From positions 1 to 11,908 of the forward strand of contig JBDTWS010000128.1 in assembly GCA_040006575.1 (NCBI GenBank): a DNA stretch of 11,908 nt, read 5' to 3'. The notes under the pieces are model-generated. The model did not search any database. It saw only the letters and a list, made by a program, of their open reading frames with translations, and was not told the DNA's origin. This document shows positions 1 to 6,379 of the stretch, one piece after another (the stretch's first letter is position 1; each line of letters starts with the position of its first letter). This DNA is from UKL13-2 sp040006575 (GTDB lineage Bacteria > Pseudomonadota > Gammaproteobacteria > Burkholderiales > Usitatibacteraceae). A program made the position numbers and the translations under genes.

Positions 1-51
1 ACGACCCCCACCATGTCAAGGTGGTGCTCTAACCAGCTGAGCTACGTGCCT
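1..51 (-). tRNA. tRNA-Val (GAC), 3' part cut off by the window start
   Basis: The minus strand from 51 downward reads as the 5' part of a tRNA: acceptor strand AGGCACG, then TA, a D-arm (GCTCAGCTGGTTAGAGC) and an anticodon stem-loop CCACC-TTGACAT-GGTGG. The loop gives anticodon GAC, which decodes valine GUC codons. D-arm and anticodon arm closely match the standard bacterial tRNA-Val(GAC). The variable loop begins at the window edge; T-arm and 3' acceptor strand lie outside. It sits downstream of, and on the same strand as, the glutaredoxin gene, but has its own promoter-like sequence, so it is probably an independent unit. Confidence 0.93.
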
Positions 52-63
52 GCCGAAGCGGCT

Positions 64-93
64 ATTTTAGCCGAAGAACTGATGTGCCCGCAA
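64..93 (-). promoter_or_regulatory. Sigma-70-type promoter for tRNA-Val
   Basis: On the minus strand a -35 box TTGCGG (88-93) is followed by an 18-bp spacer and a -10 box TAAAAT (64-69), 12 bp upstream of the first tRNA base. That leaves a short GC-rich leader, as is usual for stable-RNA promoters. The -10 box lies within a perfect 6-3-6 inverted repeat (59-73, CGGCTA/TAGCCG), which may be chance. Read by eye only. Confidence 0.5.
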
Positions 94-201
94 CGCGAAC
101 GCACTTTTCACCTAGGTGAGGCTGGCGCAAACTCGCGTATTTCACTATTCAAACACAAGCACCGGCGCGGCTTTTCAGCCACTTTCGGCCTGTGAGCCGC
201 T

Positions 202-459
202 CTATTGCTGGAGTTTTATCTCTGAAATGCATTCCTGCAGCTTGGCTTCATCGAGAAAATAATGACAAATCTCCCGGTCACCCAAAAGCAGCACGGGGAC
301 CCTGTCGCCCCACTGCGTTTCAAGTTCGGGGTGTGCATCGACATCCATCACTACAACTTCCATTACCAATGAAAAACGGCCCCGGAAATTTTCCAGGGCC
401 GTAATCATGTCGTCGCAGAGATGACAATAACTCCGCGACAGCACTGTCAGTTTCAACAT
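202..459 (-). CDS. Glutaredoxin-like thiol-disulfide protein
   Basis: An 85-residue protein with a thioredoxin-fold layout: an N-terminal beta strand (MLKLTVLSRS), a redox-type CxxC motif in YCHLC (C12 and C15), and a likely cis-proline in RVPVLLLG (P55). This fits the small glutaredoxin family proteins of about 80 residues that often lie at the end of the rpoE-mucD cluster in betaproteobacteria. There is no signal peptide, so it should act in the cytoplasm as a thiol reductant or electron donor; its substrate cannot be told. Two extra cysteines (C65, C77) lie outside the active site. The start is 5 bp after the mucD stop, with a GGCGGG stretch just before ATG, so it is probably co-transcribed with mucD. 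Confidence 0.85.
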   Translation of the reverse strand: MLKLTVLSRSYCHLCDDMITALENFRGRFSLVMEVVVMDVDAHPELETQWGDRVPVLLLGDREICHYFLDEAKLQECISEIKLQQ

Positions 460-464
460 CCCGC

Positions 465-1952
465 CTACTTGCTGTCCGGCTTCACCAGCACATAACGCGT
501 CTGGTCTTCGCGTTTGACCAGCAACGCGACGTTTTTCGCGGTGCTTTTTGCTGCCAGGTCATTCAACTGCGCGGTGGATTTCACGTCGGTATTGTTGAAC
601 GACAGAATCACGTCGCCCGACTGGATGCCGGCGCGCGCCGCTGCGCCTTCGGCATCATTGACCAATACGCCGAACTCCACTTTCAATTCCTTGCGGTCGT
701 CTGCGTCGAGGTCGCTGGTGACAAGGCCGATGCGATTGGGCTTGGCATCCTTCTTTTCCGGCGTCTTTTTCTCACCGATCTTGACTGCCTTGCCATCCGC
801 CGGTGTTTCTCCGACGGTGACTGTCAAGTCACGCACAGCGCCTTTGCGCCAAACGGTCACGACGATCTTCGTACCTGGCGCTACCGCGGCGACGGTACGC
901 ACGACATCGGAATTGGAATCCATCACCTTGCCGTTGATCTTCTGAATCACGTCCTGGGCCAGCAATCCACCCTTGGCGGCCGGACCGTCTTTTTCAACGT
1001 CCTGCACCAGCGCGCCCTTGTCATTTGGTAGTCCCAATGCATCCGCCAGATCCTTGCTGACCGGACCGATCTGCACGGCGATGCGACCGCGATTGATCTT
1101 GCCCGACTTGATGAGCTGGTTCGCCGTATTCATGACGATGTTCATCGGGATGGCGAACGAAATTCCCAGGTAGCCGCCGGTGCCGGAGAAAATCTGGGAA
1201 TTTACGCCGATCACTTCGCCACGCAGGTTGAAAAGCGGACCACCCGAATTGCCGGGATTGACCGCGACGTCCGTCTGGATAAACGGCGTCAGTGCTTCGC
1301 GTGATTCGCGTGCCTTGGCGCTGACGATGCCGGCCGTTACGGTGTTTTCAAAACCAAACGGAGAACCGATGGCAAGCACCCATTCGCCGACGCGAACCTT
1401 GTCTGAGTCGCCGACGTTCACTTTGGGCAATCCGGTCGCTTCGATTTTCAGGACGGCAATATCGGTGCGCTCATCGCTGCCAATTACTTTAGCGCGGTAT
1501 TCGCGCTTGTCGGTGAGCGTGATGTTCACTTCATCGGCCTTGGCGACAACGTGTGCATTAGTGATCACATAGCCATCGCTCGAAATGATGAATCCCGAGC
1601 CCTGCCCGTAATCGCGCAACGGCGGTTCCTGGTCTGGTGCTTTGGGTGTGCTGCGGCGCGGCGTATTGGGTGTTTGCGGCCCTTGGCGCGGCACAGCTTC
1701 CGGCGGCAGGAAGCGGCGGAAGAATTCGTTCAGGTCGTCGTTGTCGATCTGCGGTTGACCTCGCTGGCTGCCGATGCGCGCCTTGGTGCTGACATTGACC
1801 ACTTCCTGGCCATGCTTGTCCACCAGTTCGGCAAAATCAGGAAACTCGCGCGCTTGCGGCTGGGCAATCGCGGCATTTGCAAATGCAAAAGTGAATGCAG
1901 ATATAAGCAGCGCGGCTAAATAACTAGCGCTCATTTGGTTACGTTTTGACAT
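465..1952 (-). CDS. mucD: Periplasmic serine protease/chaperone, Do (DegP/DegQ/MucD) family
   Basis: This 495-residue HtrA-type protein degrades or refolds misfolded envelope proteins in the periplasm. A Sec signal peptide covers residues 1 to about 30, with a likely AIA|Q cleavage. The trypsin-like domain carries the triad H134 (VITNAHVV), D164 (ERTDIAVLK) and S236 (NPGNSGGPLF). Two PDZ domains follow (about 286-382 and 405-492), joined by a lysine-rich linker. Length and layout are normal for the family. A Gln/Pro-rich segment (about 65-115) precedes the protease core. The start has GGAG (1958-1961) at 5 bp spacing. Its position at the end of rpoE-rseA-rseB is the Pseudomonas mucD arrangement, where the protease limits sigma-E activation. 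It is separated from rseB by 173 bp holding a sigma-E-like promoter and a hairpin. Confidence 0.95.
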   Translation of the reverse strand: MSKRNQMSASYLAALLISAFTFAFANAAIAQPQAREFPDFAELVDKHGQEVVNVSTKARIGSQRGQPQIDNDDLNEFFRRFLPPEAVPRQGPQTPNTPRRSTPKAPDQEPPLRDYGQGSGFIISSDGYVITNAHVVAKADEVNITLTDKREYRAKVIGSDERTDIAVLKIEATGLPKVNVGDSDKVRVGEWVLAIGSPFGFENTVTAGIVSAKARESREALTPFIQTDVAVNPGNSGGPLFNLRGEVIGVNSQIFSGTGGYLGISFAIPMNIVMNTANQLIKSGKINRGRIAVQIGPVSKDLADALGLPNDKGALVQDVEKDGPAAKGGLLAQDVIQKINGKVMDSNSDVVRTVAAVAPGTKIVVTVWRKGAVRDLTVTVGETPADGKAVKIGEKKTPEKKDAKPNRIGLVTSDLDADDRKELKVEFGVLVNDAEGAAARAGIQSGDVILSFNNTDVKSTAQLNDLAAKSTAKNVALLVKREDQTRYVLVKPDSK

Positions 1953-1967
1953 AGTTTCTCCATTTAC

Positions 1968-2004
1968 AAAAAGTCACGCCGGACCTTGAGAGCGGCACCG
2001 GCGT
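1968..2004 (-). terminator. Terminator-like hairpin in the mucD leader
   Basis: On the minus strand ACGCCGG (1998-2004) pairs perfectly with CCGGCGT (1976-1982). The stem can continue as GCC/GGT across a bulge, giving a loop of about 8 nt. Three bases later comes a run of five T (1968-1972). This is the form of a Rho-independent terminator, though the T run is short. It lies 16 bp upstream of the mucD start and downstream of a candidate sigma-E promoter, so it could be an attenuator, a terminator for read-through from rseB, or simply a leader hairpin near the ribosome site. Confidence 0.4.
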
Positions 2005-2033
2005 ATTTACACAATTCAACTGTCAGGCAATGC

Positions 2034-2061
2034 TTCGAATCGGCTGCGGCGAGTTGGTTCA
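2034..2061 (-). promoter_or_regulatory. Candidate sigma-E promoter for mucD
   Basis: On the minus strand TGAACCA (2055-2061) and TCGAA (2034-2038) are separated by 16 bp. Sigma-E promoters have GGAACTT and TC(T/A)(G/A)A with about 16 bp between; the GAAC core and the TCnAA form are kept, while three of the seven -35 bases differ. Transcription would start near 2028, about 75 nt before the mucD ATG, running through the hairpin at 1976-2004. The near-identical spacing and form of the candidate upstream of rpoE makes this more believable. Confidence 0.4.
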
Positions 2062-2125
2062 GCGTTTGCGCAATGCGTTTCGTTAATGGTTACCGTGTTC
2101 TCGTCGCGTGTTTTCGTCCAGAACT

Positions 2126-3190
2126 TTAATAACGCGCGCGGCGGGATACGCCATCGGCAATCGTCTGTACCGCAGCAAGCGGCACTTCGCCCATCACAGT
2201 CACCTGATGGTCTGCCACCGATCGCATTGCGAACGACGTGGGCCCATCTTCGGCAAGCACGGATGTAACTGAATTGGGGTCGTTTTGCGCGGATTCAACA
2301 AAAACCGAAACACTCAGGACGCCATCGGAATAAACCAGGTGTGAAACCGGTGTCGGGCGGCCGATCAGGTTCCGCGTCATCTCCATGATTTTCCGGAAAC
2401 CTGCCGGAAGGTTCCCGGCCAGCCAACCGGTCTCGGTGTCTTTCACCGAATTCACGGCATAAATTTTTTGCCAGCCCTGGGCTTGTTCATAGCGTGATTT
2501 CAGCGCCTGTTTGGCCAGCCCGCGCGATGCATCAAGCTGCGTAAACATGAACTGCTCCACTACCTGGCGGCGGTCGTTGAACAGCTTTGCACGCAGCAGC
2601 AGGCCTGTACCAACATCGGCGCACAGCTTTTGCATGTAGCGCATGGCGTCCCGGGGCTCGAGGATGATCCACTGGCACTCATAGCCGGCGATGCGCTCGA
2701 TATTACCCATTTTGACGCGATAGTTTTCAGCGATGCTCCTGGAATTTCCGGCAATCAACGACGGAAAAAAACGGCCCGTCGCCCGGCGATCGACGCTGAT
2801 TGTCTTGGTCTCGGGGCGATAGCAGGTCAATTCCTCGTTACGGCGAATGATCTCGGTCAGCGGACCGTCCATCAATTCAAGCTTCTCGTGTTCGACGCCC
2901 TGCTTGTCGACCATGTGCGCGATGCGTGTGGTGGTGGCGCCTTCCGCGGTTTGGTGAACAAACACACCGGAATACGGCAACTCACGTGCCGACCGTGAAA
3001 TTTTATCCACCCATTCAAGCGCGGCGGCATCGGATTTTTGCAGGGCGGAACTGGGCGGCATCGGTGATGGCAGCGGCATGCCGGACGATTGTGACCAGGC
3101 CGACGTGCTGGCAAAACAGAGGGATGCCGATATCCCTGCCATCAACGCTTTCATGCGCAGCGGCTGTGAAAAACTACCAGGGTGATTCAT
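2126..3190 (-). CDS. rseB: Periplasmic sigma-E regulator RseB/MucB
   Basis: This 354-residue secreted protein binds the periplasmic part of RseA and shields it from proteolysis until the envelope is stressed. An N-terminal signal region is followed by a Pro/Ser-rich stretch. Residues about 56-215 match the large lipid-sensing (LolA-like) domain, including the family-typical ECQWIILEPRDAMRYMQKL segment (171-189) and the DVGTGLLLRAKLF strand. Residues about 245-350 form the smaller RseA-contacting domain (LPAGF, then VSHLVYSDGVLSVSVFVE). The true start is uncertain: the first Met has no clear ribosome site, and Met13 would give a more classical signal peptide (KALMAGISASLCFASTSAWS). It lies 56 bp after rseA, in the same operon. 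Confidence 0.92.
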   Translation of the reverse strand: MNHPGSFSQPLRMKALMAGISASLCFASTSAWSQSSGMPLPSPMPPSSALQKSDAAALEWVDKISRSARELPYSGVFVHQTAEGATTTRIAHMVDKQGVEHEKLELMDGPLTEIIRRNEELTCYRPETKTISVDRRATGRFFPSLIAGNSRSIAENYRVKMGNIERIAGYECQWIILEPRDAMRYMQKLCADVGTGLLLRAKLFNDRRQVVEQFMFTQLDASRGLAKQALKSRYEQAQGWQKIYAVNSVKDTETGWLAGNLPAGFRKIMEMTRNLIGRPTPVSHLVYSDGVLSVSVFVESAQNDPNSVTSVLAEDGPTSFAMRSVADHQVTVMGEVPLAAVQTIADGVSRRARY

Positions 3191-3246
3191 ACGTGGTTGA
3201 GCTGGTTCCGGGTCGAAGCGGGAGTGTGCATTATCCGATAAAAATA

Positions 3247-3843
3247 TTAGTGCCCCGCCGCCTGCTTGGCTGGAACGGCGCTCTCTGCAGGTGCGCGCGA
3301 CGGCTCCCGCGATTGCTCACGCGCCTGGTTAAGCGTTGCCGCCTGGAACGCGTTGGGATTGGCAAACTGGCGATGCACCACCAGGTAGTCGTTCACGCGC
3401 AATTCAGCCTGCGCGCGTTGCAGCGCGGGATCGGCGATGGGTTGCGGTGCCACCTGCTGCACCAGGCTCAATGGCGCTACCGTGCCGCCCTGCTGCTGCC
3501 TGAACGCCACCACCGTCACGGCCGACACCGTCACCATCGACGCGGCCACCGCCAGCGCGAGACGGGTGCGATTTTCAACAAACGAAGATTTCTTGATTGC
3601 CGCCGGCGCCAGGATCGTGGGCTCGGCCGCAAGGCGCGCAAAGATCGCATCGGTACAGGAGTTGCGCGATGACGGCTCAGACACGCTGGCGCCGATCTCG
3701 TCACCACGAAGGCATGCGCCGATCAGGTGATAGGCATCCCAGCTCTGGCGGTGCGATTCGTCGGCGCCAAGCGTCTTGATGACGTTCTGGGCATCCTCTC
3801 GGGCCAGTTCGCCATCCATCAGGGCGGATAATTTTTCGTTCAT
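3247..3843 (-). CDS. rseA: Membrane anti-sigma-E factor RseA/MucA
   Basis: A 198-residue single-pass inner-membrane protein. The cytoplasmic N-terminal domain (about 1-75; MNEKLSALMDGELARED, then SWDAYHLIGACLRGD) is the sigma-E-binding fold of the RseA family. One transmembrane helix spans about 94-114. The periplasmic part contains the conserved-looking NDYLVVHRQFANP (151-163), expected to be near where RseB binds, and ends in an Ala/Gln-rich tail. Stress-triggered cleavage by DegS- and RseP-type proteases is known for the family; those genes are not in the window. The start at 3843 is chosen because it has GAGGA (3851-3855) at 7 bp spacing and leaves 22 bp to rpoE; the longer frame to 3927 would overlap rpoE by 62 bp. 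Confidence 0.93.
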   Translation of the reverse strand: MNEKLSALMDGELAREDAQNVIKTLGADESHRQSWDAYHLIGACLRGDEIGASVSEPSSRNSCTDAIFARLAAEPTILAPAAIKKSSFVENRTRLALAVAASMVTVSAVTVVAFRQQQGGTVAPLSLVQQVAPQPIADPALQRAQAELRVNDYLVVHRQFANPNAFQAATLNQAREQSREPSRAPAESAVPAKQAAGH

Positions 3844-3865
3844 GATTGCATCCTCAAATACAACA

Positions 3866-4465
3866 CTACCATCTGCGGTCTTTTGATGTTCCCATTTGCG
3901 GACGCAGCTGCTCCGCCACTGCTTCACGTGCCCGGAAGATCCGGGACCTCACGGTGCCGATCGGACAATCCATGATCTGCGCGATCTCTTCGTATGACAG
4001 GCCCTCGATTTCACGCAGCGTAATCGCGGTCTTCAGTTCCTCAGGCAGCTTGTCGATCGTCTGGTTCACGATCTGCGCAATTTGTTTCGACATCAGTTGC
4101 GCATCGGGCGTCGCGATATCGCGCAGGCCGGTCGCATCTTCAAAGCCCTCGGCTTCCTCGGCATCATAACTTGTAGAGGTGGGCGCGCGGCGGCCCTGGC
4201 TCATCAAATAATTCTTGGCCGTATTCACGGCGATGCGGTAAAGCCAGGTGTAGAAAGCGCTGTCGCCACGGAAATTGGCCAGGGCGCGGTACGCCTTGAT
4301 AAATGCTTCCTGGGTAACGTCTTCAATTTCGGCCTGGTCTCGGATCAGGCGGGAAAGCAGGCGCTCGACCTTGCGTTGATATTTGATGACGAGCAACTCG
4401 AAAGCGCGCTTGTCGCCGCTTTGAGCACGCACCACCAACTGTTGATCGACTTCGCGATCACTCAT
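3866..4465 (-). CDS. rpoE: RNA polymerase sigma factor RpoE (sigma-E/AlgU)
   Basis: An ECF sigma factor directing transcription of envelope-stress genes. From Met at 4465 it is 199 residues, the usual length, and begins MSDREVDQQLV as typical homologues do. Region 2 covers about 20-92 (AFELLVIKYQ; EDVTQEAFIKAYRAL; FRGDSAFYTWLYRIAVNTAK), and region 4 about 132-184 with a helix-turn-helix in GLSYEEIAQIMDCPIGTVRS (155-174). AAGGG (4471-4475) lies 5 bp before this start. The frame stays open upstream to 4624: ATG 4621, also with a strong ribosome site, would add 52 residues, so a longer form cannot be excluded. It is first in the operon with rseA and rseB and diverges from nadB, as in Escherichia and Pseudomonas. 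Confidence 0.95.
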   Translation of the reverse strand: MSDREVDQQLVVRAQSGDKRAFELLVIKYQRKVERLLSRLIRDQAEIEDVTQEAFIKAYRALANFRGDSAFYTWLYRIAVNTAKNYLMSQGRRAPTSTSYDAEEAEGFEDATGLRDIATPDAQLMSKQIAQIVNQTIDKLPEELKTAITLREIEGLSYEEIAQIMDCPIGTVRSRIFRAREAVAEQLRPQMGTSKDRRW

Positions 4466-4623
4466 CAACACCCTTCCCTGGTTATCTGTAGCAGCCTCCT
4501 GTTTCTTTGCCGTTTCTGCTACCGCATCTGCCACATACGCGTTGGGGCGCACGGCGGTTCTCGCCGATGCCGCAGCGTTGTGTCCAGTTACGTCAGGTAT
4601 TATAAACGTCAACTCAGCCATCA

Positions 4624-4633
4624 CCCTTCTCCC
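4624..4633 (-). promoter_or_regulatory. Strong ribosome site for an extended rpoE start
   Basis: The minus strand reads GGGAGAAGGG directly before GTG (4624) and ATG (4621). GGAG lies 7 nt before ATG 4621, a better match to the ribosome than the site at 4471-4475. From ATG 4621 the frame runs without a stop into rpoE and would add 52 residues. The added codons include several uncommon in GC-rich genomes (ATA ATA, AGA, AGG), unlike the rest of the gene, which argues that the stretch is not strongly selected as protein. Confidence 0.4.
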
Positions 4634-4672
4634 TTGTTGTTTCTACTGCTAATTCCAACTTCAAAAATGCCC

Positions 4673-4687
4673 ATGAAATGCTTTCAT
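4673..4687. repeat. Perfect 6-3-6 inverted repeat in the rpoE leader / nadB upstream region
   Basis: ATGAAA-TGC-TTTCAT is a perfect dyad about 90 bp upstream of nadB and within the predicted rpoE 5' leader. It could be a regulator site for nadB or a small RNA hairpin in the rpoE leader. No known operator was recognised, and a dyad of this size can arise by chance. Confidence 0.3.
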
Positions 4688-4713
4688 AACAGGGACTTGA
4701 TACCTACCCTCCT

Positions 4714-4741
4714 ACAGACCGGGGCTGCCGCAATTAGTTCA
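4714..4741 (-). promoter_or_regulatory. Candidate sigma-E autoregulatory promoter of rpoE
   Basis: On the minus strand TGAACTA (4735-4741) and TCTGT (4714-4718) are separated by exactly 16 bp. Against the sigma-E consensus GGAACTT-N16-TCTGA this keeps the GAACT core and four of five -10 bases. Transcription would start near 4708, about 85 nt before ATG 4621 and 240 nt before ATG 4465. Autoregulation of rpoE from such a promoter is well known in gammaproteobacteria. Here it is inferred from sequence only. Confidence 0.5.
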
Positions 4742-4776
4742 CTGGTTGCCCGTGCCCACACCCGGCCGGCGCGGTC

Positions 4777-6369
4777 ATGAAGCACTACGATGTCCTGATC
4801 ATCGGCAGCGGCCTTGCCGGCATGTCGCTGGCGCTGCGCCTGGCCGCGACCAAGAAAGTCGCCCTGCTGACGAAGAACGAACTGCTCGATGCGGCGAGCG
4901 CCTGGGCACAAGGCGGGATCGCCGCCGTGCTGGGGGATGACGATTCTTCCGAAGACCATATTCGGGATACGCACATCGCCGGCGGAGGCCTGTGCAAGGA
5001 TGAAACCGTGCGTTATGTCGTCGAACACGGCAAGCGCGCCGTCGAATGGCTGGTGGAGCAAGGCGTGCCGTTTACGCGCGACGACCAAAATCACGATGAA
5101 CTTCACCTCACCCGCGAAGGCGGCCACTCGCACAGGCGTATCGTTCACGCCGCCGACGCGACCGGGCGCGCTGTGCAGAAAACGCTGGTTCAGCAGCTGA
5201 AATCGCATCCGAATATTGAAGTACTTGAGCATCACATTGCGGTGGACCTGATCACGGCGCAGAAGCTTTCACCGCAAGTTACCGGCTTGGCCCCGCCCAA
5301 TCGCTGCCACGGCGCTTATGTGCTCAACAATCTCACCGGAAAAGTGTCCACGCTGGGCGCGGGATTCACGGTGCTGGCCACCGGCGGCACCGGGAAGGTT
5401 TATCTCTACACATCCAATCCCGATGTTGCGACCGGTGACGGGCTGGCGATGGGATGGCGGGCGGGCTGCCGAGTGGCGAACATGGAGTTCATCCAGTTCC
5501 ACCCGACCTGCCTCTATCACCCGGCTGCGAAGTCGTACCTGATCACCGAAGCGGTGCGCGGCGAAGGCGGCTACCTGCGGATCCCGACCACGGGCGAGCG
5601 CTTCATGCTGTACCACGATGAACGCGCCGAGCTGGCGCCGCGCGACGTGGTGGCGCGCGCCATCGATTTTGAAATGAAGAAACGCGGCCTCGATTTCGTC
5701 CACCTCGATATCACGCACAAGCCTGCCGATTTCCTGAAAGAGCATTTCCCCAACATCTACGAGAAATGCCTGTCGCTGGGAATCGATATCACGAAAGACC
5801 CCATTCCCGTCGTGCCGGCGGCGCACTACACCTGCGGCGGTCTGGTGGTCGATCTCAACGGCCGCACCGATCTCGACGGCCTGTACGCCATTGGCGAAGT
5901 GACCTGTACCGGCCTGCATGGCGCAAATCGCCTGGCCAGTAATTCACTTCTTGAATGCCTGGTGTTTTCCGAAGCGGTGGAAAAGGACATGCGCGCACAG
6001 ACCACACCCGCCACACCGGTGTTGCCCGACTGGGACGAGAGCCGCGTCACCAATGCGGATGAGGAAGTCATCATTTCCCACAACTGGGACGAACTGCGCC
6101 GCTTCATGTGGGATTACGTCGGCATCGTGCGCACCAACAAGCGCCTCGCGCGCGCCATGCATCGCATCGATTTGCTGAAGGGCGAGATACACGAGTACTA
6201 CGCCAACTTTCGCATCTCGAACGACCTGATCGAATTGCGCAACCTGGTGCAGACGGCGGAGCTGATCGTGCGCTGCGCGTGTGAGCGCAAGGAAAGCCGC
6301 GGTCTGCATTACAGCCTGGACTATCCTGACACGGCCGTCGTCGCCAAAGACACGGTGCTGACGCCATGA
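4777..6369 (+). CDS. nadB: L-aspartate oxidase
   Basis: This 530-residue cytoplasmic flavoenzyme oxidises L-aspartate to iminoaspartate, the first step of bacterial de novo NAD synthesis; NadA then makes quinolinate. The N-terminal FAD motif is VLIIGSGLAGMSLAL (G10, G12, G15). Family signatures follow: ASAWAQGGIAAVLG (40-53), LTREGGHSHRRIVHA, the active-site region with H242 (EFIQFHPT), R289 (APRDVVARAI), H350 (AAHYTCGG) and R385 (GLHGANRLASNSLLE). These positions correspond to the substrate-contacting residues of the Escherichia enzyme. The C-terminal helical domain is complete. Length is normal (Escherichia about 540). There is no recognisable Shine-Dalgarno site, but no in-frame start lies upstream. 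It diverges from rpoE and is followed closely by nnr, a likely operon partner. Confidence 0.96.
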   Translation: MKHYDVLIIGSGLAGMSLALRLAATKKVALLTKNELLDAASAWAQGGIAAVLGDDDSSEDHIRDTHIAGGGLCKDETVRYVVEHGKRAVEWLVEQGVPFTRDDQNHDELHLTREGGHSHRRIVHAADATGRAVQKTLVQQLKSHPNIEVLEHHIAVDLITAQKLSPQVTGLAPPNRCHGAYVLNNLTGKVSTLGAGFTVLATGGTGKVYLYTSNPDVATGDGLAMGWRAGCRVANMEFIQFHPTCLYHPAAKSYLITEAVRGEGGYLRIPTTGERFMLYHDERAELAPRDVVARAIDFEMKKRGLDFVHLDITHKPADFLKEHFPNIYEKCLSLGIDITKDPIPVVPAAHYTCGGLVVDLNGRTDLDGLYAIGEVTCTGLHGANRLASNSLLECLVFSEAVEKDMRAQTTPATPVLPDWDESRVTNADEEVIISHNWDELRRFMWDYVGIVRTNKRLARAMHRIDLLKGEIHEYYANFRISNDLIELRNLVQTAELIVRCACERKESRGLHYSLDYPDTAVVAKDTVLTP

Positions 6370-6379
6370 GCCCAGCCCA

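Larger units (their letters stand above)
4466..4776. other. Divergent rpoE/nadB intergenic region
   Basis: The 311 bp between the canonical rpoE start and nadB hold the candidate rpoE promoter, a 15-bp inverted repeat and, nearest rpoE, an in-frame open stretch that could extend the sigma factor. On the minus strand an AGGAGGG sequence occurs just inside the predicted rpoE transcript, but has no start codon at a working distance. For nadB no convincing -35/-10 pair and no Shine-Dalgarno sequence was found: the ATG is preceded by GGCGCGGTC. Confidence 0.6.

Noticed and set aside
59..73. Perfect CGGCTA-N3-TAGCCG dyad over the tRNA -10 box
   Set aside because: It is short, and part of it is the promoter's -10 box; there is no other sign of an operator.
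167..200. Two-part hairpin after the glutaredoxin gene (GCGGCT/AGCCGC with inner GGCC/GGCT)
   Set aside because: It could mark a transcript end, but there is no T run after it on the minus strand and the arms are short with a large loop, so it is not called as a terminator.
2926..3672. 248-residue plus-strand open frame across rseB and rseA
   Set aside because: It is a shadow of two well-supported minus-strand genes; the His/Arg-rich composition is typical of an out-of-frame translation.
3844..3927. 28-residue N-terminal extension of rseA
   Set aside because: It would overlap the end of rpoE by 62 bp, while the internal Met at 3843 has a good ribosome site and begins the family-typical MNEKLSALMDGEL.
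5269..5919. 216-residue minus-strand open frame inside nadB
   Set aside because: It is antisense to the conserved nadB core and has no recognisable domain.
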